From Bacteroidales bacterium (lineage in GTDB: Bacteria > Bacteroidota > Bacteroidia > Bacteroidales > UBA932): a stretch of 64,000 nucleotides of DNA. A model generated the notes under the pieces. The model did no database searches. It had not been told where the DNA came from and was given only the letters and a program-made list of their open reading frames with translations. The stretch spans positions 51,487 through 115,486 of the forward strand of contig JAGAAF010000063.1 of assembly GCA_017615435.1 (NCBI GenBank). The letters are read 5' to 3'. Position 1 is the first letter of the stretch. Each line of letters begins with the position of its first letter. Shown here piece by piece: positions 33,454 to 42,162 of the stretch. A program made the position numbers and the translations under genes.

Positions 33454-34903
33454 ACTGATTTTCGAGCTATCGAAACCTGGCCGCGTGGCCTATACTCTTC
33501 CTTGCAACGGATGTAAGGGTTCGCTTGACGAACTGCCCGCAGGCCTCAGGCGTTCGGCTTCGCCGCTTCTTCCCGAAGTGAGCGAGCCGGATGTGGTAAG
33601 GCATTATACCAACCTCTCGCAGATGAACTTCGGTGTGGACACCGGCTTCTACCCGCTGGGCAGTTGCACGATGAAGTACAACCCGAAGATCAACGAGGAA
33701 ATCGCCGCGATGCCCTCCTTCCAGGGACTCCATCCTCTGCAGGATGAGAGCACCGTTCAGGGCGCGCTCGAGGTTTATTACGAGACGGAGAAGGCTCTGG
33801 CCGCCATCACGGGAATGAAGCGCTTCACGCTGAATCCCTGCGCCGGCGCGCACGGTGAGCTGACCGGTCTTATGATCATCCGCAGCTACCATCTCCAGAG
33901 GGGCGACCTTGCCCGCACGAAGGTGATAGTCCCGGACAGCGCTCACGGAACCAATCCCGCTTCGGCTGCTGTCTGCGGCCTCGAGATAGTCGAGGTGAAG
34001 TCGGGCGCCAACGGCCTGGTGGACGTGGAGTCGCTTAAGCCTCTGCTCGGACCGGATATCGCCGGCATTATGATGACCAACCCGAACACACTCGGACTGT
34101 TCGAAAAGGACATCAAAGAGATTGCGGAGCTGGTCCACGAGTGCGGCGGTCTGCTTTACTACGACGGCGCCAATATGAACCCTCTGCTCGGCACTGTCCG
34201 CCCTGGCGATATGGGCTTCGACGTGATGCATATCAATCTCCATAAGACTTTCAGTACTCCCCACGGCGGTGGCGGTCCCGGTTCTGGGCCCGTCGGCGTC
34301 TGCGAAAAGCTTGTGGATTGCCTGCCGGTGCCGAGGGTTGAGAAGCTGGAGAACGGCCGCTTCCATATCGTGCGTTCGGCAGACAAGGCAGCCGGCCGTG
34401 TGTCCGCGTTTATGGGCAACTTCGGCGTGATCCTGCGCGCTTACGCTTACATTTTGATGCTCGGAAAGCAGAACATCAAGCTGGCAGGCAAGCTCGCGAC
34501 CCTCAACGCCAACTACGTGAAGGAGTGCCTGAAGGACGCTTACAAGCTCCCTATACCTTCGGTCTGCAAGCACGAATTCGTGTTCGACGGACTTATCGAC
34601 GACGGAAGCGCGACCGGAAAAGCAGGGGCGACCACACTCGATGTGGCGAAGCGTCTGCTCGACTACGGTTTCCACGCTCCGACCATCTACTTCCCGCTGC
34701 TTTTCCACCAGGCGCTTATGATAGAGCCCACGGAGACGGAGAGCAAGGAGACGCTGGATGCGTTCATCGATGTAATGCACGAAATCGCGCGCGAGGCCGC
34801 GGCGGATCCGGACGTGCTCCACTCCGCTCCGCACTCCGCTCCGATTTCACGTCCGGACGAGACTGCGGCCGCGCGTAATCCTATCCTGAAATGCGAATTA
34901 TAA
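33437..34903 (+). CDS. gcvPB: Glycine dehydrogenase (decarboxylating) subunit 2
   Basis: The PLP-binding half of the split glycine decarboxylase. 488 residues. The PLP lysine is in HINLHKTFSTPHGGGGPGSG near residue 275, after the typical GSCTMKYNPKINEEI near 75 and VPDSAHGTNPASAAVCG. The C-terminus (about 450-488) is Ala/Asp rich and less conserved. It overlaps the start of lpd by 13 bases, keeping all complex subunits in one transcript. Confidence 0.97.
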   Translation: MKYYDKLIFELSKPGRVAYTLPCNGCKGSLDELPAGLRRSASPLLPEVSEPDVVRHYTNLSQMNFGVDTGFYPLGSCTMKYNPKINEEIAAMPSFQGLHPLQDESTVQGALEVYYETEKALAAITGMKRFTLNPCAGAHGELTGLMIIRSYHLQRGDLARTKVIVPDSAHGTNPASAAVCGLEIVEVKSGANGLVDVESLKPLLGPDIAGIMMTNPNTLGLFEKDIKEIAELVHECGGLLYYDGANMNPLLGTVRPGDMGFDVMHINLHKTFSTPHGGGGPGSGPVGVCEKLVDCLPVPRVEKLENGRFHIVRSADKAAGRVSAFMGNFGVILRAYAYILMLGKQNIKLAGKLATLNANYVKECLKDAYKLPIPSVCKHEFVFDGLIDDGSATGKAGATTLDVAKRLLDYGFHAPTIYFPLLFHQALMIEPTETESKETLDAFIDVMHEIAREAAADPDVLHSAPHSAPISRPDETAAARNPILKCEL

Positions 34904-36228
34904 TTATCGGTGCCGGCCCCGGCGGTTATGAAACTGCCGTTGAGGCCGCGAAAAGGGGACTCGAAGTAACCTTGGTTACCGACGGCCCTCTTGGCGGAAC
35001 GTGCCTGAACGAAGGCTGCATTCCCACCAAGACTTTCTGCCACTATGCCGGACTCATCGAGGAGATGAAGAAGGCGGAAGCGCTCGGAGTCGCCGCGGCG
35101 CCTGCGTTCGACTTCGCTAAAGTCCTCGAACGCAAGCAGGCGGTGGTGCAGCAGCTTCAGGACGGAATAGATATGCTTATGCGCAATAAGCTGATCACCG
35201 TAGTGGAGGGAAAAGCTTCGCTTAAGGATGCCCGCACGGTCGTGGTGAACGGCGAGGAGTATGCCGGCGACCGCATCATAATTGCGGTGGGTTCGGTTTC
35301 CGCTTCGCTTCCCATTCCCGGTGCCGATCTTCCCGGTGTCATCACTTCCCGCGAAATTCTGGATCTGCCCGAGGTCCCTCGCAGGCTTGCCGTTATCGGC
35401 GGGGGAGTCATAGGGCTCGAGTTCGCATCGATCTTCAAGAGCTTCGGCAGCGAGGTGACGGTCCTGGAGTATGCTCCGACCATCCTTCCTCGCTTCGACG
35501 TGGACCTCGCGAAGAGGCTGAAGCTTGCGCTGGGCAAGCGCGGCATCGCGATCGAAACGGCCGCGCAGGTGACCGGTATCTCTGCCGTGGACGGCGGGCT
35601 CGCCGTGAGTTATCAGACGAAGAACGGCGAGGCGTCCGTCGAGGCGGACAAGGTGCTGATGGCCGTGGGCCGCAGGGCCAACCTGGACGCGCTGAACCTG
35701 TCCGACATAGGCATAGAATTCACACGCAGGGGCATCACGGTCGATGCTGATATGCAGACTAACGTGCCGGGAGTGTATGCCGTGGGTGATGTGCTCGGGC
35801 AGATGATGCTCGCGCACGCCGCTACCTTCCAGGGCCTGCGCGCGCTGAATCATATCTGTGGCGTTGCAGACTCGATCGATTTCGGCATTATCCCCGCAGC
35901 GGTGTTCACTATGCCCGAAGCGGCCACGGTGGGTATGACCGAAGAAGAAGCGAAGGAGAAGGGGCTGGCCGTGAAGTGCCTGAAGTCTATGTTCCGCGCC
36001 AACGGAAAGGCCGTGTCGATGGACGACACCGAAGGCTTCTGCAAGATAATCGTTGCCGAAGAAGACGGCCGCATCCTCGGCTGCCATCTTTTCGGACCGC
36101 ACTCGGCGGATATCGTTCAGGAAATCGCCGCGTTGCTCGCGAAACACGCGACGTTAGCTGATCTGCAGAGTGTGATTCACGCTCATCCTACGTTGGGCGA
36201 AGTTATCCAATCTGCCGCGCACGCTTAA
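34891..36228 (+). CDS. lpdA: Dihydrolipoyl dehydrogenase (glycine cleavage L protein)
   Basis: Re-oxidises the dihydrolipoyl arm of GcvH, passing electrons to NAD+ through FAD and a disulfide. 445 residues. FAD fold IIIGAGPGGYETAVEAAKRG, redox pair GGTCLNEGCIPTK near residues 36-48, NAD fold LAVIGGGVIGLEFASIF near 167, and the His-Glu base in HAHPTLGEV at the C-terminus. It is last in the gcv run, and its stop overlaps the convergent DUF4249 gene by four bases. With lplA, gcvT, gcvH and gcvPA/PB it makes the system complete at one locus. Confidence 0.96.
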   Translation: MRIIIIGAGPGGYETAVEAAKRGLEVTLVTDGPLGGTCLNEGCIPTKTFCHYAGLIEEMKKAEALGVAAAPAFDFAKVLERKQAVVQQLQDGIDMLMRNKLITVVEGKASLKDARTVVVNGEEYAGDRIIIAVGSVSASLPIPGADLPGVITSREILDLPEVPRRLAVIGGGVIGLEFASIFKSFGSEVTVLEYAPTILPRFDVDLAKRLKLALGKRGIAIETAAQVTGISAVDGGLAVSYQTKNGEASVEADKVLMAVGRRANLDALNLSDIGIEFTRRGITVDADMQTNVPGVYAVGDVLGQMMLAHAATFQGLRALNHICGVADSIDFGIIPAAVFTMPEAATVGMTEEEAKEKGLAVKCLKSMFRANGKAVSMDDTEGFCKIIVAEEDGRILGCHLFGPHSADIVQEIAALLAKHATLADLQSVIHAHPTLGEVIQSAAHA

Positions 36229-37238
36229 TTATTAATTATCTCGATTGCGTCGTACCAGGGGCTGCCCGCGAGAGTCAGGCCTCCGAGTACGCCGTATCCG
36301 CCGGCGACGTTGGTGTAGGCGAAGTGCGCCGGGCTGAGGCCCGCCATAGCCATAATGTCGGTTTCCTGGTTGTAGAGGGCGTTCATATAGCCGAAACTTT
36401 CGTCGGAAAGGCGGACCACGGTCACGCTCAGAGAATCTGTCCTCGTGACGGTGACGGTGTCGGTCGGCCAATAATTACCGTCTTCATCTTCCTCCCATTT
36501 ATACTGCTCCCAGGTCATTTCTGTCGGTGTGAACAGGGCTGCTACGTCTATCTCCCCGTCAGTGAAATCTTCCCCGCTGTAGAATGCGCATTCGATGGTT
36601 TCGGGATAACCGGTGACATTTATGCTGGGCATAGGCATCAGCGCGGCCATAAGAATATCAGTTAGCGATGCGGTTGAAATGTCGAGGGTTACGGGAGATG
36701 AATTTTCGTAGTACGACTGCGGCTCATCGCCGTTGTCGTAACTGATAGTAACGTGTTCTTTGATGCTTATGCCGAAGCGGTCGGTCGGGGCGATATGTCC
36801 GTCCATCTTGAGGTGGAAGCGGAACATAGGGGTGGAACCGGAGATGTAAGAAACTTCAGTGGTGAACGACGGCTTTGCCGGGACGGTGGTTGTGGCGTGG
36901 ACGGGCGCCGTCTCTTTCGTCTGCACGTCTATCGCAAGCTTGGCTCCGGTGGGGATGGGATCCGCGGTCCAGTAGAGGGTGTTGTCGACCTCGGTCAGGT
37001 TCGCAGAGGTTCCGTTAATGGTGAAATCGAGTTTCTGCAAGTTGAAATCGTCTCCGTTCGAACGCTTCGAGTTTACCGGCACTGCTTTGTAGAGCTTGAT
37101 GAAGGTGGTGTCCGTGAGTCCCGCATAGCACTCCACGTACATCTTGGGATCGCCTTCAGACCCCTTAAGTTCGAAATACTCTTCGCAGGAACTAAGTCCC
37201 AGAACAGCTATCATTATCGGTAACAGAAACTTCTTCAT
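36225..37238 (-). CDS. DUF4249 family outer-membrane-associated lipoprotein
   Basis: A 337-residue lipoprotein. The signal peptide MKKFLLPIMIAVLGLSSC ends in a lipobox cysteine at 18. DUF4249 proteins are Bacteroidota-specific, beta-rich and usually encoded beside a TonB-dependent receptor, as here, with only three bases to the upstream receptor gene. By analogy with SusD-like partners they are thought to help the receptor capture its ligand, but no ligand is known. It converges on lpdA with a four-base overlap. Confidence 0.85.
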   Translation of the reverse strand: MKKFLLPIMIAVLGLSSCEEYFELKGSEGDPKMYVECYAGLTDTTFIKLYKAVPVNSKRSNGDDFNLQKLDFTINGTSANLTEVDNTLYWTADPIPTGAKLAIDVQTKETAPVHATTTVPAKPSFTTEVSYISGSTPMFRFHLKMDGHIAPTDRFGISIKEHVTISYDNGDEPQSYYENSSPVTLDISTASLTDILMAALMPMPSINVTGYPETIECAFYSGEDFTDGEIDVAALFTPTEMTWEQYKWEEDEDGNYWPTDTVTVTRTDSLSVTVVRLSDESFGYMNALYNQETDIMAMAGLSPAHFAYTNVAGGYGVLGGLTLAGSPWYDAIEIINN

Positions 37239-37241
37239 TGC

Positions 37242-39398
37242 TTAGAACTTAAGGGCGAAACTCAATGTGGGGATGATGGGGAAAATACCATAAGCAAGGC
37301 CGACCATCCTGCCGTCTTCCTGGGTAATCATACCCAGCATTGGGTTGACGTGGTTGTAGGCGTTGTAGACGCTGAAGGTGGTGGTGGATTCGTAACCGTG
37401 CCGTGTTTTTTTGTGCCAGTTGAAGCCCACGTCGAGTCTGTGGTAGGGCGGGAGCGAATAGTTGTTGGGCGACTCGTAGAGGTCTTGGCCAGAGTCGTAT
37501 TGACCGTCCCAGATTACGGCTGAGCGGCCGGTGAACTTGTTGCCGGTGTGGTAGAGCCACGCCGCATAGAGTTCGAACCGGCGGTTGAAGAAATACGACG
37601 CGGTCAGTGTGACTTTGTGACGGTTGTCGTTCTTGGCGGGGTACCAGGTGTAGTAGAAGGTTTTGAACAGGCGTTCGGCCTTCGAAAGGGTATAGTAGGC
37701 GGCGGCGTTGAGCTTGTCCGTCTGGTATTCGAGGCTGAACTCAAGTCCGTAGGCGCGGCCGATTCCCTCTTCGAACACGTCCTCCCATTTGTCGATCTTC
37801 GGCATCATAGTGTTGGTTTCGGCGTACTCGTAGATGTGGTCCATCGTTTTGTAGAACGCCTCCACGTCCACGGTCACGTTTTGCGGTAGCTTGAGCGCGC
37901 CGCCGAGAACGAACTGGTTCGAGCTCATAGGCTTTATGCGCGCGGTGCTGGGCATCCACATATCCACGGGCATATCTGCGTAGCTGGCCGACACGATGTG
38001 CGCGAACTGGTTCATCGTCGTGAAAGAGCCCTTGAGGTCGAGGTAGTCCGTTGCCATAAACTTGAACGCAGCCCGCGGCTCCGGACGGTAGTATGCCCTG
38101 CCGTCTACGATCAGAAACGCGTTGGACAGGCCGAGGTTGAGGCGCCAGCGACGGCCGAGCGTGATCTCGTCTTCCGCATATATGCCGAACTCGCCGCCGA
38201 GATAGTGCTTGGACTGAGAGTCGCCGGTATTCAGCATAGGAGTGTTGTCCATCACTACCTTGAAGCTTTCGTCGCGTGCGGGATCATAAGTATGGAATAC
38301 GCCGCTGCCGCCGAAGCGGAGATGATGTCCGGACCAGCGCTTGTCGTAGACGTTCACCCCGGCGCCGATGTCGTAGATGCGCGAGAGGTTGTTCTCGTGC
38401 ATATGGAGGTTGGTCGTGGTCTTGTTGCCGTCTTCGTCCACGTCTTCTGTGGAACCGTCGAGAATAATTTTCATTCTCGCAGAATAGTTCGTGTAGTAGG
38501 CGAAGGCGTGCATATCGAAGGTCTCGGAGAACTGGCGGTCCCAGGCAAGGGAGCCGAGGATGTTGCCCCATTTGAGGTCGAAATTGAAATCCTCTTTCAA
38601 TTCATCCTGCCGGACCATTGCCGCCAGCTTTAACAGATCCTGGCCGTAGTAACCGGAGAAAGACAGTTTGCTGAAAGGGGAGAACTTGTGCACCAGCTTC
38701 AGGTTGAAGTCCCCGAAATCGTAGTGGGTTTTGCCTGCCACTTCCTGGCCCAGGTCGCTCTTGATGAAGAGCATCGCCACACTCTTGACTATGTCTGTCC
38801 ACGTCCTGCGTACGCCGAAGTTGATCGATGTCTTGCCGGGGATAATCGGCCCTTCGATCTGGAAGTGTCCGTCGATCAGTCCGAGCGAGGCGTTGCCGTG
38901 CCACTCCTTGAAGTTGCCTTCGCGCACGCCGACGTCCACAACCGAAGAAAGCCTTCCGGCGAAGCGGGCAGGGAAGCCGCCTTTGTAGAAGTCGGCATCT
39001 TCAATCACGTCCGTGTTGAACGACGAGAACAGGCCGAGGACGTGGCTGATCTGGTACATAGGCACTCCGTCCAGCAGGTAGAGGTTGTCGGAGCCGTCGC
39101 CGCCGCGGACATAGAGGCCGGAAGAGAGCTCCGAGCCGTCGGAGACGCCGGGGAGCATCTGGAGGGCCTTTATGAGGTCCGGCGAGCCGAGCACGGCGAA
39201 GTTGCGGCCTATCTTGTCGCCTTCGATTTTCTTTATGCTCGTCTGGGTTACGGTTTCGCGTATGGTCTTTTCGTCGCGGACGATTGCCGCTTCGAGGGTG
39301 TCCACGCTTGGCATAGAAAGGCTGTCCAGCTTCGTCAGCTGTGCGAAAGCCGGCGAGGCGAGCAGAAGTGAAAGCAATATGATTAATGATTTCCTCAC
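37242..39398 (-). CDS. TonB-dependent receptor
   Basis: Outer-membrane receptor taking up an unknown ligand with TonB energy. About 718 residues from a GTG start at 39396-39398, which yields a signal peptide (SLIILLSLLLASPAFAQ). In-frame ATG codons further upstream would run into the divergent gene at 39453 and were rejected. The plug domain is clear: VLGSPDLIKALQMLPGVSDG, GLYVRGGDGSDNLYLLDG, VPMYQISHVLGLFSSF. A beta-barrel fills the rest and ends in an aromatic-terminal strand (LSFALKF). The N-terminal carboxypeptidase-regulatory-like domain common in SusC proteins is missing. Partner of the DUF4249 lipoprotein downstream. Confidence 0.9.
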   Translation of the reverse strand: MRKSLIILLSLLLASPAFAQLTKLDSLSMPSVDTLEAAIVRDEKTIRETVTQTSIKKIEGDKIGRNFAVLGSPDLIKALQMLPGVSDGSELSSGLYVRGGDGSDNLYLLDGVPMYQISHVLGLFSSFNTDVIEDADFYKGGFPARFAGRLSSVVDVGVREGNFKEWHGNASLGLIDGHFQIEGPIIPGKTSINFGVRRTWTDIVKSVAMLFIKSDLGQEVAGKTHYDFGDFNLKLVHKFSPFSKLSFSGYYGQDLLKLAAMVRQDELKEDFNFDLKWGNILGSLAWDRQFSETFDMHAFAYYTNYSARMKIILDGSTEDVDEDGNKTTTNLHMHENNLSRIYDIGAGVNVYDKRWSGHHLRFGGSGVFHTYDPARDESFKVVMDNTPMLNTGDSQSKHYLGGEFGIYAEDEITLGRRWRLNLGLSNAFLIVDGRAYYRPEPRAAFKFMATDYLDLKGSFTTMNQFAHIVSASYADMPVDMWMPSTARIKPMSSNQFVLGGALKLPQNVTVDVEAFYKTMDHIYEYAETNTMMPKIDKWEDVFEEGIGRAYGLEFSLEYQTDKLNAAAYYTLSKAERLFKTFYYTWYPAKNDNRHKVTLTASYFFNRRFELYAAWLYHTGNKFTGRSAVIWDGQYDSGQDLYESPNNYSLPPYHRLDVGFNWHKKTRHGYESTTTFSVYNAYNHVNPMLGMITQEDGRMVGLAYGIFPIIPTLSFALKF

Positions 39399-39452
39399 GC
39401 TGCGTAGCAAAAGCGCCACGAAGATACAAATAATCTTTATATTTGTCTTGCA

Positions 39453-41210
39453 ATGAAAAGTACCGATAAAGAGCTGTTCGACCTTCTTACTCGAAACAAC
39501 GGGCACGAAGAGGCCGGGGAAGAAGAAGTCCTGGAGGTAGATGTCCAGGAAGAAGAATTCGTGGACGAAGCGTTTCTTGCGAGGAGCGAAAAAGACGCTG
39601 CCGCGCAGAAGCTGTGGAGGGACGCCAAGGCCGGAGATGCCGGTTCCCAACAGGAATTGGGAGACGAATTATTCAGGCAAAAACGCTATACAGAAGCGTT
39701 TGGGTGGTATCGCAAGGCCGCTGCGCAAAAATATGAGCTCGCCTACTACGACTTGGGTTGGAGTTATCATTACGGTCTCGGCACCGACGTCGATTTCAAG
39801 AAGGCTATCAAGTGGTACAAGAAATACGACGCGGTGTTCGGCGACCCGAACGTTTATTATCAAATAGGAAGATGCTACGAGTTGGGACTTGGCGATAAGC
39901 GCAACGCCGAAAATTGGTATCAGAAGGCCGCAGATAAAGGCAATGCGCCGTCCGAACTCGCCCTTAAGCAGATGAAGAAGGTGGAAGCGGATGAGCGGGA
40001 ACCTGATATTTGGTTCGAAAGGGGCAAAAACGCATTCTGGGATATTTCCAGTCATCGCGATGTAATCGACGGAAAGGTCTATAATTTTGTCTATTTGGGG
40101 GCGCACCACGATCCCGTACGTCATTTGGAGGCACTGCGTTGGTGGCACAAAGCTGCAGTGAGCGGACACGCGGAATCGCAATTCTACCTTGCGCTTCACG
40201 CCTATCAGAGATGCTATGGGCAGAAGGCGCTTGCACTTCGATGGTTCATAGAGTCGGCAAAGAACGGCTATGCGAAGGCACAGGCCGTGCTGGCGAATAA
40301 ATATGAATACGGCGAGGGTGTGGAAATCAACGAGCGGAAGGCGCGGATGTGGCGCAAAAAGGCCGCCAATAACACCGGCGACGATAAGGTCCGGAAGGCC
40401 ACCGTCTCAAGCGGCAAACTGCTGAAGCGCATCCTGCTGCTGGCAGTAACCGTTCTTGCGATAGTGCTGATCCGGCGTATGGACCAGATGTCGTACAAAC
40501 CGGTTTCCGAAGCGGATGCTGTCGCTCTTGCCCAAAAAGTCACCGTGGTCATACCCGACCAGGAAATCAAACTCCTCGGATCAGACAAGACGCGAAAACT
40601 CCAGACTGGGACGCGCGTGAAGGTGCTCGGCGTCTATAAACAGAAGCTCAACAACGGCAACTCGCCGCGAGTTTATTGGACCAATCAGGAATACCTCGTC
40701 GAACTTCCGGACGGCAAGCGTGGCCACGGCCCGCTGATGGAGACGGCCTTGGGTCAGAAGACCATCCTGCCGACCGGCGACACCGCCGTCATCACATCGG
40801 TATGGAAGTTGGCAAAAGTGCCGAAAGTGTGGGCAAACGGCAGGGATAGCCGTTACCAGTTCGCATACACGCTGAAGGGGCACAAAGGACAATACGCGCT
40901 CGAAGATCTGAAAATCTACTTCCCTCAGAGGGTGACGTATCTGGCGGAAGGACTCACCGCAGAAAAATATTTCGAGGGCTACGACGATGCAAACTTTGCG
41001 GGAAAGGCTCTCCGCAAGGTGTGGAAGTTCTTTACATACGATATCCGCCCCGTGACCAAGAAGCCGGGGTATTTCCTGTTCCCGAAATACCAGATATGGA
41101 ACGAGTTTTTACTTCAGTACTGGTTCCGCGTCCTGATGATAGTCGTGGCTTATATCCTCGAACTGCTCATCATCTTCCGCTGGCTTCCGCGCCTGATACG
41201 CGGACGTTAA
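39453..41210 (+). CDS. Sel1-repeat membrane protein
   Basis: A 585-residue protein of unknown function. Residues 1-50 are acidic. Sel1-like/TPR repeats follow (about 55-320), for example AFGWYRKAAAQKYELAYYDLG, WYQKAADKGNAPSELAL and ALRWWHKAAVSGHAESQFYLA. A transmembrane helix LLKRILLLAVTVLAIVLI lies near 325-345, then about 200 residues with beta-strand character, then a second transmembrane helix YWFRVLMIVVAYILELLIIF near 555-577 and a basic tail. Sel1 repeats bind proteins; topology places the repeats on one side and the beta domain on the other. It diverges from the receptor gene with a 54-base gap, and its TATATTTG -7 element (39438-39445) lies only 7 bases before the ATG, suggesting a nearly leaderless mRNA. 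Confidence 0.8.
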   Translation: MKSTDKELFDLLTRNNGHEEAGEEEVLEVDVQEEEFVDEAFLARSEKDAAAQKLWRDAKAGDAGSQQELGDELFRQKRYTEAFGWYRKAAAQKYELAYYDLGWSYHYGLGTDVDFKKAIKWYKKYDAVFGDPNVYYQIGRCYELGLGDKRNAENWYQKAADKGNAPSELALKQMKKVEADEREPDIWFERGKNAFWDISSHRDVIDGKVYNFVYLGAHHDPVRHLEALRWWHKAAVSGHAESQFYLALHAYQRCYGQKALALRWFIESAKNGYAKAQAVLANKYEYGEGVEINERKARMWRKKAANNTGDDKVRKATVSSGKLLKRILLLAVTVLAIVLIRRMDQMSYKPVSEADAVALAQKVTVVIPDQEIKLLGSDKTRKLQTGTRVKVLGVYKQKLNNGNSPRVYWTNQEYLVELPDGKRGHGPLMETALGQKTILPTGDTAVITSVWKLAKVPKVWANGRDSRYQFAYTLKGHKGQYALEDLKIYFPQRVTYLAEGLTAEKYFEGYDDANFAGKALRKVWKFFTYDIRPVTKKPGYFLFPKYQIWNEFLLQYWFRVLMIVVAYILELLIIFRWLPRLIRGR

Positions 41211-41224
41211 TGAAGGGCAGCGCC

Positions 41225-41401
41225 CTATTTAATAACGTTCTTCAGCCAGAAGTAGTAAAGGATCACGCCGAGCCAGCTCGTTGCGAGCACGAGAACGATG
41301 AGGAGAATCTTGGTGATAAGGCCGGATTTTTTCTTGAGGATGTCGAGAACACACCAGATAGCGGCGATGACACCAAGAATGTAGATAATTGTTGCAAGCA
41401 T
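41225..41401 (-). CDS. Small PLDc_N-like membrane protein
   Basis: A 58-residue protein starting MLATIIYILGVIAAIWCVLD. Two transmembrane segments (about 3-20 and 31-52) are joined by a short basic loop (KKKSG). The second contains SWLGVILYYFWL, the pattern of PLDc_N (phospholipase D N-terminal-like) stand-alone proteins. These occur widely and have no assigned role. It converges on the Sel1 gene with 14 bases between. Initiation and coding pattern are good for so short a gene. Confidence 0.75.
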   Translation of the reverse strand: MLATIIYILGVIAAIWCVLDILKKKSGLITKILLIVLVLATSWLGVILYYFWLKNVIK

Positions 41402-41454
41402 AACGGTTTAGTGTATTTAACAGTACGAATATACTAATAAATGAAAAAAAGTGT

Positions 41455-41462
41455 TACTTTTG
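41455..41462 (+). promoter_or_regulatory. -7 promoter element of tRNA-Ala(CGC)
   Basis: TACTTTTG matches TAnnTTTG, 11 bases ahead of the first tRNA base, an expected distance for a short tRNA leader. No clear -33 element. Confidence 0.55.
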
Positions 41463-41473
41463 CAGTCCCAAAT

Positions 41474-41546
41474 GGGGTATTAGCTCAGTTGGTAGAGCGA
41501 TAGGTTCGCAATCTATAGGTCAGGGGTTCGAATCCCCTATGCTCCA
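41474..41546 (+). tRNA. tRNA-Ala (anticodon CGC)
   Basis: A 73-base cloverleaf: acceptor GGGGTAT pairs with ATGCTCC, including the G3-U70 wobble pair that is the alanine identity element. D-arm GCTC/GAGC with AGTTGGTA loop, anticodon stem ATAGG/TCTAT with loop TTCGCAA (anticodon CGC at positions 34-36), T-arm AGGGG-TTCGAAT-CCCCT. Discriminator A; CCA is not encoded. It reads codon GCG. Compare the second tRNA-Ala at 43392-43464. Confidence 0.93.
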
Positions 41547-41547
41547 C

Positions 41548-41577
41548 AAAAATAGCAGGCCCGAGCCTGCTATTTTT
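41548..41577 (+). terminator. Terminator of tRNA-Ala(CGC)
   Basis: AAAAATAGCAGGC (41548-41560) pairs perfectly over 13 bp with GCCTGCTATTTTT (41565-41577) around a four-base loop, ending in a T run. Its core sequence is shared with the terminator of the other tRNA-Ala. The last T's are also the -33 box of pncA. Confidence 0.85.
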
Positions 41578-41605
41578 GTTGGCATAAATTGTTTTCGTAT
41601 TTTTG
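41575..41605 (+). promoter_or_regulatory. Promoter of pncA, overlapping the tRNA terminator
   Basis: TTTG (41575-41578), 19 bases, TATTTTTG (41598-41605): full Bacteroidota consensus. The TTTG is formed by the T-tail of the tRNA terminator. The pncA ATG is only 6 bases beyond, so the mRNA leader must be very short or absent. Confidence 0.65.
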
Positions 41606-41611
41606 TACGAT

Positions 41612-42115
41612 ATGAGAATCTTGGCAATAATTGACCCGCAGAACGATTTTATCGACGGGTCGCTGGGCGTAAGTTACGCCAAGTGGGCTCCGGCCTGCGA
41701 GTTTATTATGGCTCTTGTCCGCGACGGCGGATATGATAAAATCGTGATGACCAAGGACTGGCATCCGGCGAACCATTGCTCGTTCGCGCCGCAGGGCGGT
41801 CCCTGGCCGGCCCACTGTGTGGCAGGGACGCTGGGCGCGGCGCCTTTCTGGATGCTGGACTCAGTGGCGGACGAAACAATACTTAAAGGTCAGGACCCCG
41901 CGAAAGAGGAATACGGGGTGGATCTTCTGGCAGGTAAAGACGACAATGTCGAAGTCGATGTCGTCGGTCTCTGCTACGACTACTGCGTCGCCAACTGCGC
42001 GAAGATGACCTCCGAAGCGCACCCCGCCGCTAAGGTCACCGTCCTCGCGAAAGGCTGCGTCGCAATCGATCCCTCGGCCGTACCCGATTTCGGTAAAGCG
42101 GCTGTAAAGGCTTGA
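41612..42115 (+). CDS. pncA: Nicotinamidase
   Basis: Hydrolyses nicotinamide to nicotinate in NAD salvage. 167 residues, somewhat shorter than E. coli PncA (213). The catalytic triad is visible: Asp in IIDPQNDFIDGSL (residue 8), Lys in VMTKDWHP (near 49) and Cys in YDYCVANCAK (near 131). The metal-binding Asp-His-His set DWHPANHCSFA is also present. Start at ATG 41612 (MRILAIIDPQNDF), giving a nearly leaderless message from the promoter at 41575-41605. It stands alone between two tRNA-Ala genes. Confidence 0.93.
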   Translation: MRILAIIDPQNDFIDGSLGVSYAKWAPACEFIMALVRDGGYDKIVMTKDWHPANHCSFAPQGGPWPAHCVAGTLGAAPFWMLDSVADETILKGQDPAKEEYGVDLLAGKDDNVEVDVVGLCYDYCVANCAKMTSEAHPAAKVTVLAKGCVAIDPSAVPDFGKAAVKA

Positions 42116-42141
42116 CTTAACGGATTTTATCGTTATATTTG
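42112..42141 (+). promoter_or_regulatory. Promoter of the lipoprotein gene at 42163
   Basis: TTG (42112-42114, overlapping the pncA stop region), 19 bases, then TATATTTG (42134-42141). The ATG is 21 bases downstream. A full match to the Bacteroidota pattern. Confidence 0.7.
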
Positions 42142-42162
42142 ACTCGGACAAATTCTAACCAT

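Noticed and set aside
34687..36147. Long open frame opposite lpdA (486 codons)
   Set aside because: Antisense to a clear dihydrolipoyl dehydrogenase; composition typical of a reverse-strand frame.
39399..39650. Upstream extension of the TonB receptor to an ATG at 39650
   Set aside because: It would overlap the divergent Sel1 gene by about 200 bases and place the signal peptide inside the protein; GTG at 39398 fits better.
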